A DNA stretch of 64,000 bases, taken from Desulfobacca sp. GTDB lineage: Bacteria > Desulfobacterota > Desulfobaccia > Desulfobaccales > Desulfobaccaceae. Location: positions 124,001 to 188,000 of the forward strand of contig DYEV01000019.1 of NCBI GenBank assembly GCA_020725545.1, read 5' to 3'. Below, piece after piece: positions 54,700 through 63,242 of this stretch. Both the position numbers and the translations under genes were made by a program. Position 1 is the first letter of the stretch. Each line of letters begins with the position of its first letter. The notes beneath the pieces were generated by a model. It did no database searches and was not told the origin of the DNA. It worked only from the letters and a program-made list of their open reading frames with translations.

Positions 54700-55039
54700 C
54701 CTGGGAGCTCAATATACCAGCCGGCCAGAGGTGCGGCTCCAGATGGTTTGTCGGGATGTTCAAAGGAAGCAACCGCCTGGCTGACGGGGCGCAGTTGCAA
54801 CCACACCGGAAGGAAGGGGGTTCGGGGGACGATAGAAAATAATATTTTTTTACAATTTTAAGTCTATATACCTATAAATTAGGAAGTTGTAACGATTGCC
54901 AAATAGATTTTGCACGTTTATCATTATTATGTAAAAAACGATCCTAAGAAAGGATCATTCTGCTCCAGAACGGTGGTGATTGAGGTGTGGCCATCATCGC
55001 CGGCTTGGGCGGCAGAAAAAACGAGCAACGAGGTTTACT
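54700..55039. other. AT-rich spacer before the transposase-like gene
   Basis: No gene. The DNA at 54835-54935 is very AT-rich and is followed by a GATCCT-AAGAA-AGGATC hairpin (54940-54956). This may end the regulator transcript or mark an old insertion boundary. No matching inverted repeat was found on the far side of the transposase-like gene. Confidence 0.5.
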
Positions 55040-56764
55040 ATGGCTCATCTTCATAAAAAGGTCAAGAAAGATCACACCTATTATTATATTCGGGAGTCCC
55101 AGCGCATCAAAGGCCGGCCCACCATTGTCAATCAAGTGTATCTGGGCACGGCCGATAAGGTGCAGTCTCTCTTGGATTTCCCCGAAGGAAGTCTGCCGGA
55201 GGGTTTTTCTCCGAAGGAATATGGCTCTGTCTTTCTCATCAACGAATTAGACCAGGATATTGACCTGGCGGCCACGATCGATGAACTGCTGCCGCCGGGC
55301 AAAAAGATCCGAGGGCCGTCGTTGGGTGAGATCATTTTTTATGCTGCCATGAACCGCGCCATTGCTCCCACCAGCAAACGCAAGTTGGCGGCCTGGTATG
55401 AACAGACAGACATCCAACGCATCCGCCCGGTGCGACTGGTCTCCCTGAGCTCCCAGAATTTCTGGAACCATTGGGACCGCATCCGCACCCCGGAACTGGA
55501 GAAAATCAAGAACCGGTTTTTCAAAAAGATATTTTCTTTAACCGACCCGGCCGACAACGAACATCTGTTATTGGAGGCCAGTCTGTTGTTTCCGGCGCCG
55601 GTCAATGGCGCCGGCGCTCGCGGTTCGGCCAATCCGCCCAGATTGGCCAAACCGCCGCGGCGGGGCGTGAAAGTGGCCCTGTTGACTAACCAAAAGGGTA
55701 TTCCCGTTTATTATCAGGCGTATGACGAGGACGAACCGGTCGCCAAGTATTTCGATCAGATTCTCACCACGCTGTTGGGCAAGGTGACGACTTTGGGCGG
55801 GGTCTATCAGGACCTGACCATCCTCATGGGTCTCGGCATCAACAGCATGGCGCTGCGGGAAAAGATCGCCGGCAACGAGCAGGTGCATTACTTAGCGGCC
55901 GTGTCCCCCGATGCTTCGCCGGAACTCTTAGCCCTGCCCTTGTCCCGCTATCAGATTCTGCCTTGCCGGCACAATCAACGGCTGCAGGCCCAGGGTGAGT
56001 CGCACTACGGCATCCGTTATGCCGGCCCCCGTCAGACTGAGGCTGGGCAAGAGATCATTCTCTTTGATCCGGCCATGTTTAAGAAGGCAAAGCGGGAGCT
56101 GCGGGATAAGGTGCAAAAGTTGCGGCAAGACTTGATTGTCTGGCAGCGGGAACTACGCCAACGGCCCGCGGATATGTTTGCCACAGAAATTCAGAACCGT
56201 TTTGCCAACCGCTGCCAGGATCTGGGCTTGCCCCCCGACGTCATGGACCTTTCCTGCATCTGGGAGAACGGCAAGAACTTCGTGCAGATTCGCCTGAATC
56301 GTCGGTATTGTACCGACCTGCTCAAGAGGATGGGGAAGATTGTCATCCAAACTGACCGCCGGGATTGGTCGCCCGAGGCCTTCTGTGACCTGGCCGTGGA
56401 GCGGGGTCTGTTGGGCGACAGCCCCAACCGGCCGCAGACTATCTTTCAGTCGGCCCTGACGCCGCAATATCATTGGACCGATTCCAAGATCCCCATTCAC
56501 GTCTTTGTGTGCATGGTGGCCTTAACGTATCTCTGTTTCCTGAACAGCCGCCTGGCCGCCGCCGGTTTGCTCGTCAACGCCAAGGAAGCCATGGAAGAGA
56601 TGCGGGCTTTGAAAACAGCCATCTTCCTGCTTTCCGAGGATGCCAAACCACTGCGCCTCTTTGAAGAGCCCAGCGACCTGCAGTTGCAGATTATCGACGC
56701 CCTGGGGTATGAGATGGAAGAGGGCAGGCTGGTGCCGCAGCAGGCCGACGGCCCGGAACCATAA
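55040..56764 (+). CDS. IS1634/IS4-like transposase-derived protein, apparently without DDE residues
   Basis: A 574-residue protein. The N-terminus (KKDHTYYYIRESQRIKGRPT... VYLGTADKV) and the C-terminal YHWTDSKIPIHVFVCMVALTYL match IS1634-type transposases in layout. The catalytic positions look lost. The usual Asp-x-Thr segment reads LLLEASLLFPAP, the usual Asp-Arg-Gly segment reads LTILMGLGINS, and the usual IE-x-FR segment reads PQTIFQSALTPQ. The frame is nevertheless intact, with codons like its neighbours. It could be an inactive relic kept open by chance, or a domesticated protein. GAGG precedes the ATG at 55040, and no terminal inverted repeats were seen. Confidence 0.75.
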   Translation: MAHLHKKVKKDHTYYYIRESQRIKGRPTIVNQVYLGTADKVQSLLDFPEGSLPEGFSPKEYGSVFLINELDQDIDLAATIDELLPPGKKIRGPSLGEIIFYAAMNRAIAPTSKRKLAAWYEQTDIQRIRPVRLVSLSSQNFWNHWDRIRTPELEKIKNRFFKKIFSLTDPADNEHLLLEASLLFPAPVNGAGARGSANPPRLAKPPRRGVKVALLTNQKGIPVYYQAYDEDEPVAKYFDQILTTLLGKVTTLGGVYQDLTILMGLGINSMALREKIAGNEQVHYLAAVSPDASPELLALPLSRYQILPCRHNQRLQAQGESHYGIRYAGPRQTEAGQEIILFDPAMFKKAKRELRDKVQKLRQDLIVWQRELRQRPADMFATEIQNRFANRCQDLGLPPDVMDLSCIWENGKNFVQIRLNRRYCTDLLKRMGKIVIQTDRRDWSPEAFCDLAVERGLLGDSPNRPQTIFQSALTPQYHWTDSKIPIHVFVCMVALTYLCFLNSRLAAAGLLVNAKEAMEEMRALKTAIFLLSEDAKPLRLFEEPSDLQLQIIDALGYEMEEGRLVPQQADGPEP

Positions 56765-56789
56765 GCCGCAACAACTATTAAAAACACTG

Positions 56790-56813
56790 GGGGCGGGCTT
56801 TAAAGCCCGCCCC
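56790..56813. repeat. 24-bp perfect palindrome between convergent genes
   Basis: GGGGCGGGCTTTAAAGCCCGCCCC pairs perfectly (12 + 12) between the transposase-like gene and pstB1. It may act as a two-way terminator, although no T-run follows. It resembles the other GC hairpins of the window. Confidence 0.65.
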
Positions 56814-56894
56814 TGGTCAATCTGTTCCCTCTCTTGGCGCCCCCTGCCGTCTGATTTCTTTTTATGGCCGGCCACAAGGGCCACTTCTTCTTTT

Positions 56895-57662
56895 CTAGCC
56901 ATATTTCCCTGAAATATAATCCTCGGTCCGTTCGTCTCGCGGGCGAGTAAAGATGGCGGAGGTGGGCCCGAACTCCACCAGGTCGCCCAGGAGCATGAAA
57001 CCGGTGTCGCTGGAGACCCGGGCCGCTTGTTGCATGTTATGGGTGACGATGATGATGGTATAGGCCTTGGCCAGTTCCTGCATGAGATCCTCCAATTGCA
57101 ACGTGGCCAAGGGATCAAGGGCGGAGCAGGGTTCATCCATGAGCAGGATTTCCGGCTCCACGGCCAACAAGCGGGCGATGCAAAGGCGCTGCTGCTGTTC
57201 TTCGGTCAGACTCAGGGCTGACTGAGACAGCCGATCCTTGAGTTCGTCCCAGAGGTGGACCGCTTGCAGGGAGCGCACCAGGATTTCCTCCAATTGCTTT
57301 TTTCCCGGCCGGCCGTGCAGAGTTGGTCCGTAGACGATATTATCGTAAATGGATAAAGGGAAGGGGTTGGGCCGCTGAAAGACCATCCCCACCTTTTTCC
57401 GGAGCTGCATGAGGTTGGTCTCCCGATGGTAAATATTGTCGCCGTCGATGAGCACCTGGCCGGTAATGGAGACCCCGTCGATAAGGTCGTTCATGCGGTT
57501 CAGAACCCGCAGCAGGGTGGATTTGCCGCAGCCCGAGGGACCGATGAGGGCGGTGATCCGCTGTCGGGCAAAGGACACATTAATATTTTTCAGGGCATGA
57601 AATCTGCCATAATAGAGGTCCAGATGGCGGATGGTGATGATGTCGGTAGTCATAGGTGCCAA
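56895..57662 (-). CDS. pstB: phosphate ABC transporter ATPase PstB1 (degenerate signature motif)
   Basis: A 255-residue ATPase of the Pst phosphate importer. Walker A is LIGPSGCGKSTLLRVL, the Q-loop is VGMVFQRPNPFPLSIYDN, Walker B is ILLMDEPCSALDP and the H-loop is IIIVTHNMQQAARV, all canonical. The ABC signature reads SLTEEQQQRLC where PstB has GLSGGQQQRLC, so LSGGQ has become LTEEQ. This was checked at codon level (CTG ACC GAA GAA CAG). It is the last pst gene, separated from pstB2 by 327 bases that hold a mobile repeat. The start at 57662 could be three codons later. Confidence 0.95.
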   Translation of the reverse strand: MAPMTTDIITIRHLDLYYGRFHALKNINVSFARQRITALIGPSGCGKSTLLRVLNRMNDLIDGVSITGQVLIDGDNIYHRETNLMQLRKKVGMVFQRPNPFPLSIYDNIVYGPTLHGRPGKKQLEEILVRSLQAVHLWDELKDRLSQSALSLTEEQQQRLCIARLLAVEPEILLMDEPCSALDPLATLQLEDLMQELAKAYTIIIVTHNMQQAARVSSDTGFMLLGDLVEFGPTSAIFTRPRDERTEDYISGKYG

Positions 57663-57770
57663 GAAAATACTGTTGTCAGTTGTCAGTGGTCAATGAATGG
57701 CGCGGGCCGCCGTGGCCGCTCCAGCCCGCCGTCACCGCCGACGTGAATTTTTATGGTTCATAGGTAACGA

Positions 57771-57902
57771 GAAGCTGTTGCAAAAACCTGAAAGCCGATT
57801 CCATGTCATTCTGAGTGCAGCGAAGAATCTATTCTTTCCAACTAGATAAAGATCCTTCACTTCGTTCAGGATGACAAGAAAAGAGGTTTTGCAACAACCT
57901 CC
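57771..57902 (+). mobile_element. miniature inverted-repeat element, copy B
   Basis: GAAGCTGTTGCAAAAACCT at one end and AGGTTTTGCAACAACCTCC at the other are terminal inverted repeats of about 18 bases. Inner arms read TGTCATTCTGAGTGCAGCGAAGAATCT and CCTTCACTTCGTTCAGGATGACA (each shown in two blocks of the DNA). It is the reverse complement of copy A (30605-30730). It has no coding capacity and lies between pstB2 and pstB1. Confidence 0.85.
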
Positions 57903-57989
57903 AATATAACTCATGGCAATTCGTCAATAAATGGCGTAGCGCGCCGCCCTGGGGAGTTGTCGCTCCTGGCCCTCCTCTGCCCCTTTCCC

Positions 57990-58751
57990 TTAACCAAACC
58001 GACCCGAGATGTAATCGTCCGTCTCCTTCTGTTTCGGCACCATGAAGACTTCCGGGGTGACGCCGTATTCCACCAGACGGCTCATGAGCATGAAAGCCAC
58101 CTTATCCGAGCAGCGGGCGATCTGTTTGGTGTTGTTGCTCACCAGGATAATGGTGAAGTCTTTTTTCAGCTCGGTGAGGGTCTCTTCAATGCGGGCCGTG
58201 GAGATGGGATCCAGGCCGCTGGTGGGCTCATCCAAAAGGATGACCTCCGGTTGCATGGCCAACGTGCGGGCCAGGCAGAGGCGCTGCTGCTGGCCGCCGG
58301 AGAGTTTCAGGGCAGAGTCACGGAGCCGGTCCTTCACTTCTTCCCAGAGTTGTGCCGCCTTCAGGCTGTTTTCCACCAGTTCGTCCAATTCGTGTCGGTG
58401 TTGGTGTTTCTTCTGCAGCCGGGGGGCAAAGGCCAGGTTTTCGTAAATGGACCGGGGCAGCGGCACCGGTTTAGCGAACACCATGCCGACCCGGCGGCGC
58501 AGGCCGTCCACATCACATTCAGGTCCCAGGATCTCGGCGCCGTCCAAAAGGACGCTGCCCGCCACCCGGGCTGTGGGAACCAGATCACACATGCGGTTCA
58601 GGACCCGGAGAAAGGTGGTCTTGCCGCTCTTGGCCGGCCCCATCAGCCCCAATATTTCGCCCTGATAAATATCCAGGTTGAGCCCCTGGATGGCACACTG
58701 CGAGCCGTAGTGAAAGGTCAAATCCCTGACGTGTATCTTGACGGCAAGCAT
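57990..58751 (-). CDS. pstB: phosphate ABC transporter ATPase PstB2 (degenerate Q- and H-loops)
   Basis: A 253-residue PstB paralogue. Walker A is GPAKSGKTTFLRVL, the signature LKLSGGQQQRLCLARTLA is canonical, and Walker B is VILLDEPTSGLDP. The Q-loop reads VGMVFAKPVPLPRSIYEN (Gln to Ala) and the H-loop reads TIILVSNNTKQIAR (His to Asn). Both changes were verified in the codons (TTC GCT AAA; AGC AAC AAC). These defects complement those of PstB1. It starts 19 bases after the pstA stop, in the same operon. Confidence 0.95.
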   Translation of the reverse strand: MLAVKIHVRDLTFHYGSQCAIQGLNLDIYQGEILGLMGPAKSGKTTFLRVLNRMCDLVPTARVAGSVLLDGAEILGPECDVDGLRRRVGMVFAKPVPLPRSIYENLAFAPRLQKKHQHRHELDELVENSLKAAQLWEEVKDRLRDSALKLSGGQQQRLCLARTLAMQPEVILLDEPTSGLDPISTARIEETLTELKKDFTIILVSNNTKQIARCSDKVAFMLMSRLVEYGVTPEVFMVPKQKETDDYISGRFG

Positions 58752-58770
58752 CCTTGGTCTCTGTGGCTCC

Positions 58771-59607
58771 TTACCGATACTTTTGCAGAAAACGCTGCAT
58801 CAGGGTGTAGGCCGTTATGTTGATGAGCAGGATAGAGATAATCAAAATGGCCGCGGTGCCATAGGCATTGGGCATGGAGAGCCCCTCCCGAGCCAGAATG
58901 TAAAAGTGCACGGCCATGGACCGGCCCGAATCAAACAAAGTGGTGGGTGTGCGCAAAGAGGCCCCCGCCGTAAAGAGGACCACCGCGGTCTCGCCGATGG
59001 AGCGGCCGATGCTCAGGACGATGCCGGTCATAATCCCCGGCAGGGCACAGGGCAAGACCACCCGGGTGATGGTCTGCCATTTGCTGATTCCCAACGAAAA
59101 ACAGACGTCCTGATATTCCTTGGGTACCGCCTTCAAGGCCTCTTCGCTGGTCCGGATAATGGTGGGCAGGATCATAATGGCCAGACTGAGGCCCCCAGAG
59201 AGCATGGACCAGCCGAAATTCAGTTTGATGACAAAAAGGACAAAGCCAAACAGACCCAGGATAATGGAGGGGACCCCGGCCAGGCATTCGGCCCCGAAGC
59301 GAATCAGCCGGGTCACCCATCCCTCCAGCGTATATTCGGTCAGATAAATGGCACTCCCTACTCCCAGGGGCGAGGCCACCAGCAGGGCAATGAGGGTAAG
59401 ATAGAGGGTGCTTACCAGGGTGGGGAATATGCCCCCCGTCCGCCCCATATCTTCAATATCGTGGAAGAGAAAGGTCCAGGAAAGCTGCGGCAGCCCCTTC
59501 ACAGAAATGAAGGTGATAATAAAGATCAGGACAAAGATGGTCAGGCCCGTGAAGCACCAGAGGAGGCTTTTGACCAGACGTTCCGTCAGCAGAGGATCAA
59601 GTCGCAT
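58771..59607 (-). CDS. pstA: phosphate ABC transporter permease PstA
   Basis: A 278-residue inner-membrane subunit with about six helices. It has the family's GGIFPTLVSTLYLTLIALL, GVPSIILGLFGFVLFV and LPTIIRTSEEALKAVPKEYQ. The ATPase-contact loop is FSLGISKWQTITRVVLP, and SIGRSIGETAVVLFTAG follows. The ATG at 59607 is ten bases past the pstC stop, and a longer frame from a TTG at 59634 would overlap pstC. It forms the channel with PstC. Confidence 0.95.
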   Translation of the reverse strand: MRLDPLLTERLVKSLLWCFTGLTIFVLIFIITFISVKGLPQLSWTFLFHDIEDMGRTGGIFPTLVSTLYLTLIALLVASPLGVGSAIYLTEYTLEGWVTRLIRFGAECLAGVPSIILGLFGFVLFVIKLNFGWSMLSGGLSLAIMILPTIIRTSEEALKAVPKEYQDVCFSLGISKWQTITRVVLPCALPGIMTGIVLSIGRSIGETAVVLFTAGASLRTPTTLFDSGRSMAVHFYILAREGLSMPNAYGTAAILIISILLINITAYTLMQRFLQKYR

Positions 59608-59617
59608 GGCCCCAGGG

Positions 59618-60460
59618 TTATTTCCGCCCGGCAATGAGGGTGGCGGCGGTATTCAGGATCATAATAATAATGAATAAGACGATGCCGGTGGCAAACAGGG
59701 CCTCCCGATGAGCACCGGAGGCATAGCCCAGCTCCAAAGCGATGTTGGCGGTCAGGGTCCGGACCGAATCCAGGATGGAGGTGGGGATGCTCAAGGCATT
59801 GCCGGCCACCATGATGACGGCCATAGTCTCACCGATGGCCCGGCCCATCCCCAGGATGATCGCAGTAATAATTCCCGAACGGGCGGCCGGCAGCACCAAT
59901 TTCCGCACCGTCTGCCATTGGGTGGCCCCCAGGGCAATGGAGCCTTCCCGGTACAGGGTCGGCACAGCGTTCATGGCGTCAATGGAGATGCTGATCACTG
60001 TGGGCAGGATCATAATTCCCAGGATCAAAGCCGCGGCCAAGAGGGACAGCCCCGGCCCACCCAAATAACCGCGAATGATAGGAACCAGCAAAACAACCCC
60101 GAGGAAGCCATACACGACCGAGGGGATGCCGGCCAGCAGCTCGATGGTGGGTTTGAGAATGCGGGTGAGCGACGGCGGTGCAAATTCCGCCAGCACAATG
60201 GCGCAGGCCAAGGCCAGAGGCACGCCGAAAATCAAAGCTCCCAAAGTCACGTAAATGGAGGACAGGATCATGGCCAGGATGCCGAAATGGCCTTTGGTGG
60301 GAGCCCAGTGGGCGCCGAAAATAAAGTGGCGCACCCCTGTCTTAAGAATAATGGGCAGGCCTTCCAAGAAGATGAAGATGGTTATCAACGCCAAGGAGCC
60401 GATGGCCGAGAGGGCCAGTAGCAACAGGACTTTTTCGATCAATCTCTCCCGAGTCAGCAT
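59618..60460 (-). CDS. pstC: phosphate ABC transporter permease PstC
   Basis: A 280-residue inner-membrane subunit with about six helices. Family landmarks are GHFGILAMILSSIYVTLGALI, GIPSVVYGFLGVVLLVP, and LPTVISISIDAMNAVPTLYREG. The ATPase-contact segment is IALGATQWQTVRKLVLPAA, followed by GRAIGETMAVIMVAGNA. It starts seven bases after the pstS stop. Confidence 0.95.
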   Translation of the reverse strand: MLTRERLIEKVLLLLALSAIGSLALITIFIFLEGLPIILKTGVRHFIFGAHWAPTKGHFGILAMILSSIYVTLGALIFGVPLALACAIVLAEFAPPSLTRILKPTIELLAGIPSVVYGFLGVVLLVPIIRGYLGGPGLSLLAAALILGIMILPTVISISIDAMNAVPTLYREGSIALGATQWQTVRKLVLPAARSGIITAIILGMGRAIGETMAVIMVAGNALSIPTSILDSVRTLTANIALELGYASGAHREALFATGIVLFIIIMILNTAATLIAGRK

Positions 60461-60467
60461 GGCAGCG

Positions 60468-61283
60468 TCAGTGAACCCCGATTAATCCCTCTTTTTCCAA
60501 CAATACCTGACCTTGGTGGCTGAGAACAAAGACACAAAACTCCTGGGCCAACCCCGCCGGTTGCCGGGCTGTGACAAACAGGAAGCGGCGGGTTAGTTTG
60601 TACAAATTTTTCTTGATGTTGGCACCGGTAGGGAGCACCCCGTCGATGGCCAGGGCCTTCACCTGATTATCCACCAGGCCGCAGGAGATGTAGCCGATGG
60701 CATGCGGGTCATGGGCGACAATTTCCCGGACCGCGCCATTGGAATCCTGGACCAGAGCGCTGGGAGCTATTTCCAGTCTGTCCATGACCAATTCTTCAAA
60801 GGCGGTGCGGGTGCCGGAGCCTTCTTCCCGAGTGATGATATGCATACCATGGGGTTTGAGGCCCAAAGCTGCCCAGTCTTTGATCTCGCCGGCGAAGATC
60901 TGCCGGAGGGTGGCCAGGGAAATATTGTCCACGGGACAACTGGGATGGACGATCACGGCGATGCCATCCCAAGCGATGACAATTTCATGGAGATTCTTCT
61001 CCGCGCCATGCAGCTCCCGGGAGGAGGCGCCGATCTGCGCCGCGCCCTGCTGCACCGCCATGATGCCGGCGCTGGACCCACCCCCCTGGACGTTGATAAG
61101 CAGGCCCGGGGACAGTTTCATATAAACCTCCGCCAACTTTTCAGCGAACGGCTGCACGGAGGTGGAACCGGCGATGGTCAGAGTCTGACTCTGCCGGTCG
61201 CTGCGGCCACAACCCAGGCCAAGCAGCAACAAAACGCCGCAGAGCAGCCAGCCAATGAATGGAAAAATAATCTTGTTTCGCAT
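60468..61283 (-). CDS. pstS: phosphate-binding lipoprotein PstS
   Basis: A 271-residue periplasmic phosphate receptor. The lipoprotein-type signal is LLCGVLLLLGLGC. Phosphate-site segments are TIAGSTSVQPFAEKL near the N-terminus, GGGSSAGIMAVQQGAAQIGASSR and REEGSGTRTAFEELV. It is first of the pstSCAB genes. No convincing Pho box (CTGTCAT repeats) was seen upstream, and the ATG lacks a good ribosome binding site. Confidence 0.95.
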   Translation of the reverse strand: MRNKIIFPFIGWLLCGVLLLLGLGCGRSDRQSQTLTIAGSTSVQPFAEKLAEVYMKLSPGLLINVQGGGSSAGIMAVQQGAAQIGASSRELHGAEKNLHEIVIAWDGIAVIVHPSCPVDNISLATLRQIFAGEIKDWAALGLKPHGMHIITREEGSGTRTAFEELVMDRLEIAPSALVQDSNGAVREIVAHDPHAIGYISCGLVDNQVKALAIDGVLPTGANIKKNLYKLTRRFLFVTARQPAGLAQEFCVFVLSHQGQVLLEKEGLIGVH

Positions 61284-61435
61284 TGTTATAGATTAAGTTA
61301 AAGCCGCTCCCCACCAAGCAGGCGCAGCATCGCACCCCAAACCGGCTATTCCTGTTTCCATGATAACTAAGTTGAGTCCTGATCTCTTGCCGCGGCGAAC
61401 CAGGAAAATTCTTTGCCGCCGCCAAAGTCAAGCTT

Positions 61436-61458
61436 GGGCGGGCAGGGAGGCCCGTCCC
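61436..61458. repeat. GC-rich hairpin between phoU and pstS
   Basis: GGGCGGGC and GCCCGTCCC form a stem (61436-61443 with 61450-61458). It is a member of the dispersed GC hairpin group and lies in the 216-base spacer after phoU. Confidence 0.55.
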
Positions 61459-61499
61459 ACGAAAGGAGGACTAGAACCGGCAACCAGAAGCCGCAACAC

Positions 61500-62207
61500 T
61501 TAATGAAACTCTTCATCCAGGTAGTCTAAGGTGGCCTTCTGATGGCGGATAATGCGGCCTTTCACCATAAAGACCACCATCTCGCAGATATGCACGGCGT
61601 GATCGCCGATCCGTTCCAGGAATTTGGAGATCATGAAGGCCCGCATAATATTGTGCATGGTGCGCAAGTCCTGGCCCTGCATCCGCTTTAAGGCATCCCA
61701 GAGATAGTCTTTATAGAGCCGGTCGATGGCCTGATCCCCCCGGGCCGTCTGCAAAGCCAGGTCCACGTCCCAATCGATGAAGGCCTTAAGGCTGGCAGCC
61801 AGCAGCTCCCGGGCCTTGGCAGCCATGGCCAACTGCGGCGACAGGTCAACCCGGTCTTCAATGGCCGCAATGAGATCCAAAGCATAGTGGCTGATATTCC
61901 CGGCCAGATCGCCGATGCGCTCCAAGGTGGTGATGATCTTCATGGCGGTGGTAATGAAACGGAGATCAGTGGCAGCCGGTTGATAGAGGGCGATGAGGGT
62001 CAGACAGGTCTCATCAATGTCCACCTCCAGGCTGTTGATCTGATGATCACCGGCAATGGTGGCCAGGGCCGGCCCTTCTTCCCAGGTTTCCAGGCTCAGG
62101 CAGGCCTGCCCAATGGCATCGGTCACCATATCCCCTAAATTCAGGATCTTTTGGCGTAGACTGTGGAGCTCTTGCTCGAATTTGCGGGAGGCGTGCTGTT
62201 TATACAC
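61500..62207 (-). CDS. phoU: phosphate transport system regulator PhoU
   Basis: A 235-residue cytoplasmic protein with two three-helix PhoU repeats. It connects the Pst transporter to PhoR and restrains the regulon when phosphate is plentiful. Each repeat shows the metal-binding pattern: TAMKIITTLERIGDLAGNIS and RAFMISKFLERIGDHAVHIC. The start is probably the GTG at 62207 (VYKQHASRKFEQEL) after GAAGGAGAAG; an upstream GTG at 62231 would include that site. It precedes pstS and does not follow the pst genes. Confidence 0.95.
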   Translation of the reverse strand: MYKQHASRKFEQELHSLRQKILNLGDMVTDAIGQACLSLETWEEGPALATIAGDHQINSLEVDIDETCLTLIALYQPAATDLRFITTAMKIITTLERIGDLAGNISHYALDLIAAIEDRVDLSPQLAMAAKARELLAASLKAFIDWDVDLALQTARGDQAIDRLYKDYLWDALKRMQGQDLRTMHNIMRAFMISKFLERIGDHAVHICEMVVFMVKGRIIRHQKATLDYLDEEFH

Positions 62208-62551
62208 GTCGTTTTCTTCTCCTTCCACCACCGCAGCGCGGCAGCTTGGCTTGGCAACCGGGGCAGGTCCTAACCGTTACTTAACAATATCCCAATAATC
62301 TGCTCATGTAAATCCCATAAGGTCCAATAATCCGGCGAGATGAGGCTATCATTTGAAAATCCCTTGACAAATTATGATAAAAGATTACCTTTCCCTCAGA
62401 CTTGGTTGTTTGCCCCGGTTTGCCGCCAGGTCGGCACTGACGCCAGGAAAATAGCGGCTTTATCCAAAGCTAATCAAAAGATCGTGCCATTCTAATAATT
62501 TCATGAAAAAATACTCATGATTCTTTTAGCATAGCCTTGAGGAGGCCGAGA
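62208..62551. other. divergent regulatory spacer between phoU and phoB
   Basis: No gene. A TTGACA at 62364-62369 has no good -10 at the normal distance. The AT-rich stretch 62480-62530 (TCATGAAAAAATACTCATGA) contains two CATGA words and is the likely phoB promoter area. No clear Pho box was found. Confidence 0.45.
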
Positions 62552-63238
62552 ATGGCTAAGGAACACATCCTGGTGGTGGATGATGAGGAAGATATCCTCG
62601 AGCTGGTCCGTTATAATCTCAGCAAAGACGGGTACCGGGTGAGTATGGTGATGTCCGGAGAAGAGGCCCTAAAAGCTGCCCGCACCACTCAACCGGATGT
62701 CATTCTCCTGGACCTGATGCTCCCCGGAGTGGATGGGTTGGAGGTCTGTCGTCTGCTCAAACAAGACCCCAAGACCCAGCATATCCCCGTGATCATGCTG
62801 AGTGCCAAAGGCGAGGAGGCGGATATCGTCACCGGCCTGGAGTTGGGCGCCGCGGATTATATTACCAAACCCTTCAGCCCGCGCATCCTGCTGGCCCGCC
62901 TGCGGGCGGTGTTGCGGCGTCGGGCCACCGAGACGGTTTCGGAGAGTGCGCCATTGGCCATCCACGATCTGGTCATCCATCCGGGCCGCCATGAAGTACT
63001 GGTTAAAGGTCAGCCCGTGGACCTGACGGTCACCGAGTTTCGCCTGCTTCACATGCTAGCCCGGCGTCCCGGCTGGGTCTTTACCCGTTCCCAGATTGTT
63101 AACGGCGTCCATGGCGATGACTATCCTGTCTCCGATCGTTCGGTGGATGTCCAGGTAGTGGGCCTCCGAAAAAAGTTGGGGGTATGTGGCGACTACATTG
63201 AGACGGTGCGCGGCGTCGGCTACCGGTTCAAAGAGTAA
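62552..63238 (+). CDS. phoB: phosphate regulon response regulator PhoB
   Basis: A 228-residue OmpR/PhoB-family regulator. The receiver has LVVDDEEDILELVRYNL, phospho-Asp54 in VILLDLMLPGVDG, Ser in MLSAKGEE and Lys in YITKPF. The C-terminal winged helix has LTVTEFRLLHMLARRPGWVF, the DRSVDVQVVGLRKKLG recognition helix and ETVRGVGYRF. GAGGAGGCCGAG precedes the ATG. phoR starts four bases after the stop. It probably activates the divergent phoU-pst genes. Confidence 0.93.
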   Translation: MAKEHILVVDDEEDILELVRYNLSKDGYRVSMVMSGEEALKAARTTQPDVILLDLMLPGVDGLEVCRLLKQDPKTQHIPVIMLSAKGEEADIVTGLELGAADYITKPFSPRILLARLRAVLRRRATETVSESAPLAIHDLVIHPGRHEVLVKGQPVDLTVTEFRLLHMLARRPGWVFTRSQIVNGVHGDDYPVSDRSVDVQVVGLRKKLGVCGDYIETVRGVGYRFKE

Positions 63239-63242
63239 CCAT

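Noticed and set aside
61284-61499. Pho box upstream of pstS
   Set aside because: Only one weak half-site resembling CTGTCAT could be argued. No tandem repeats at the proper spacing.
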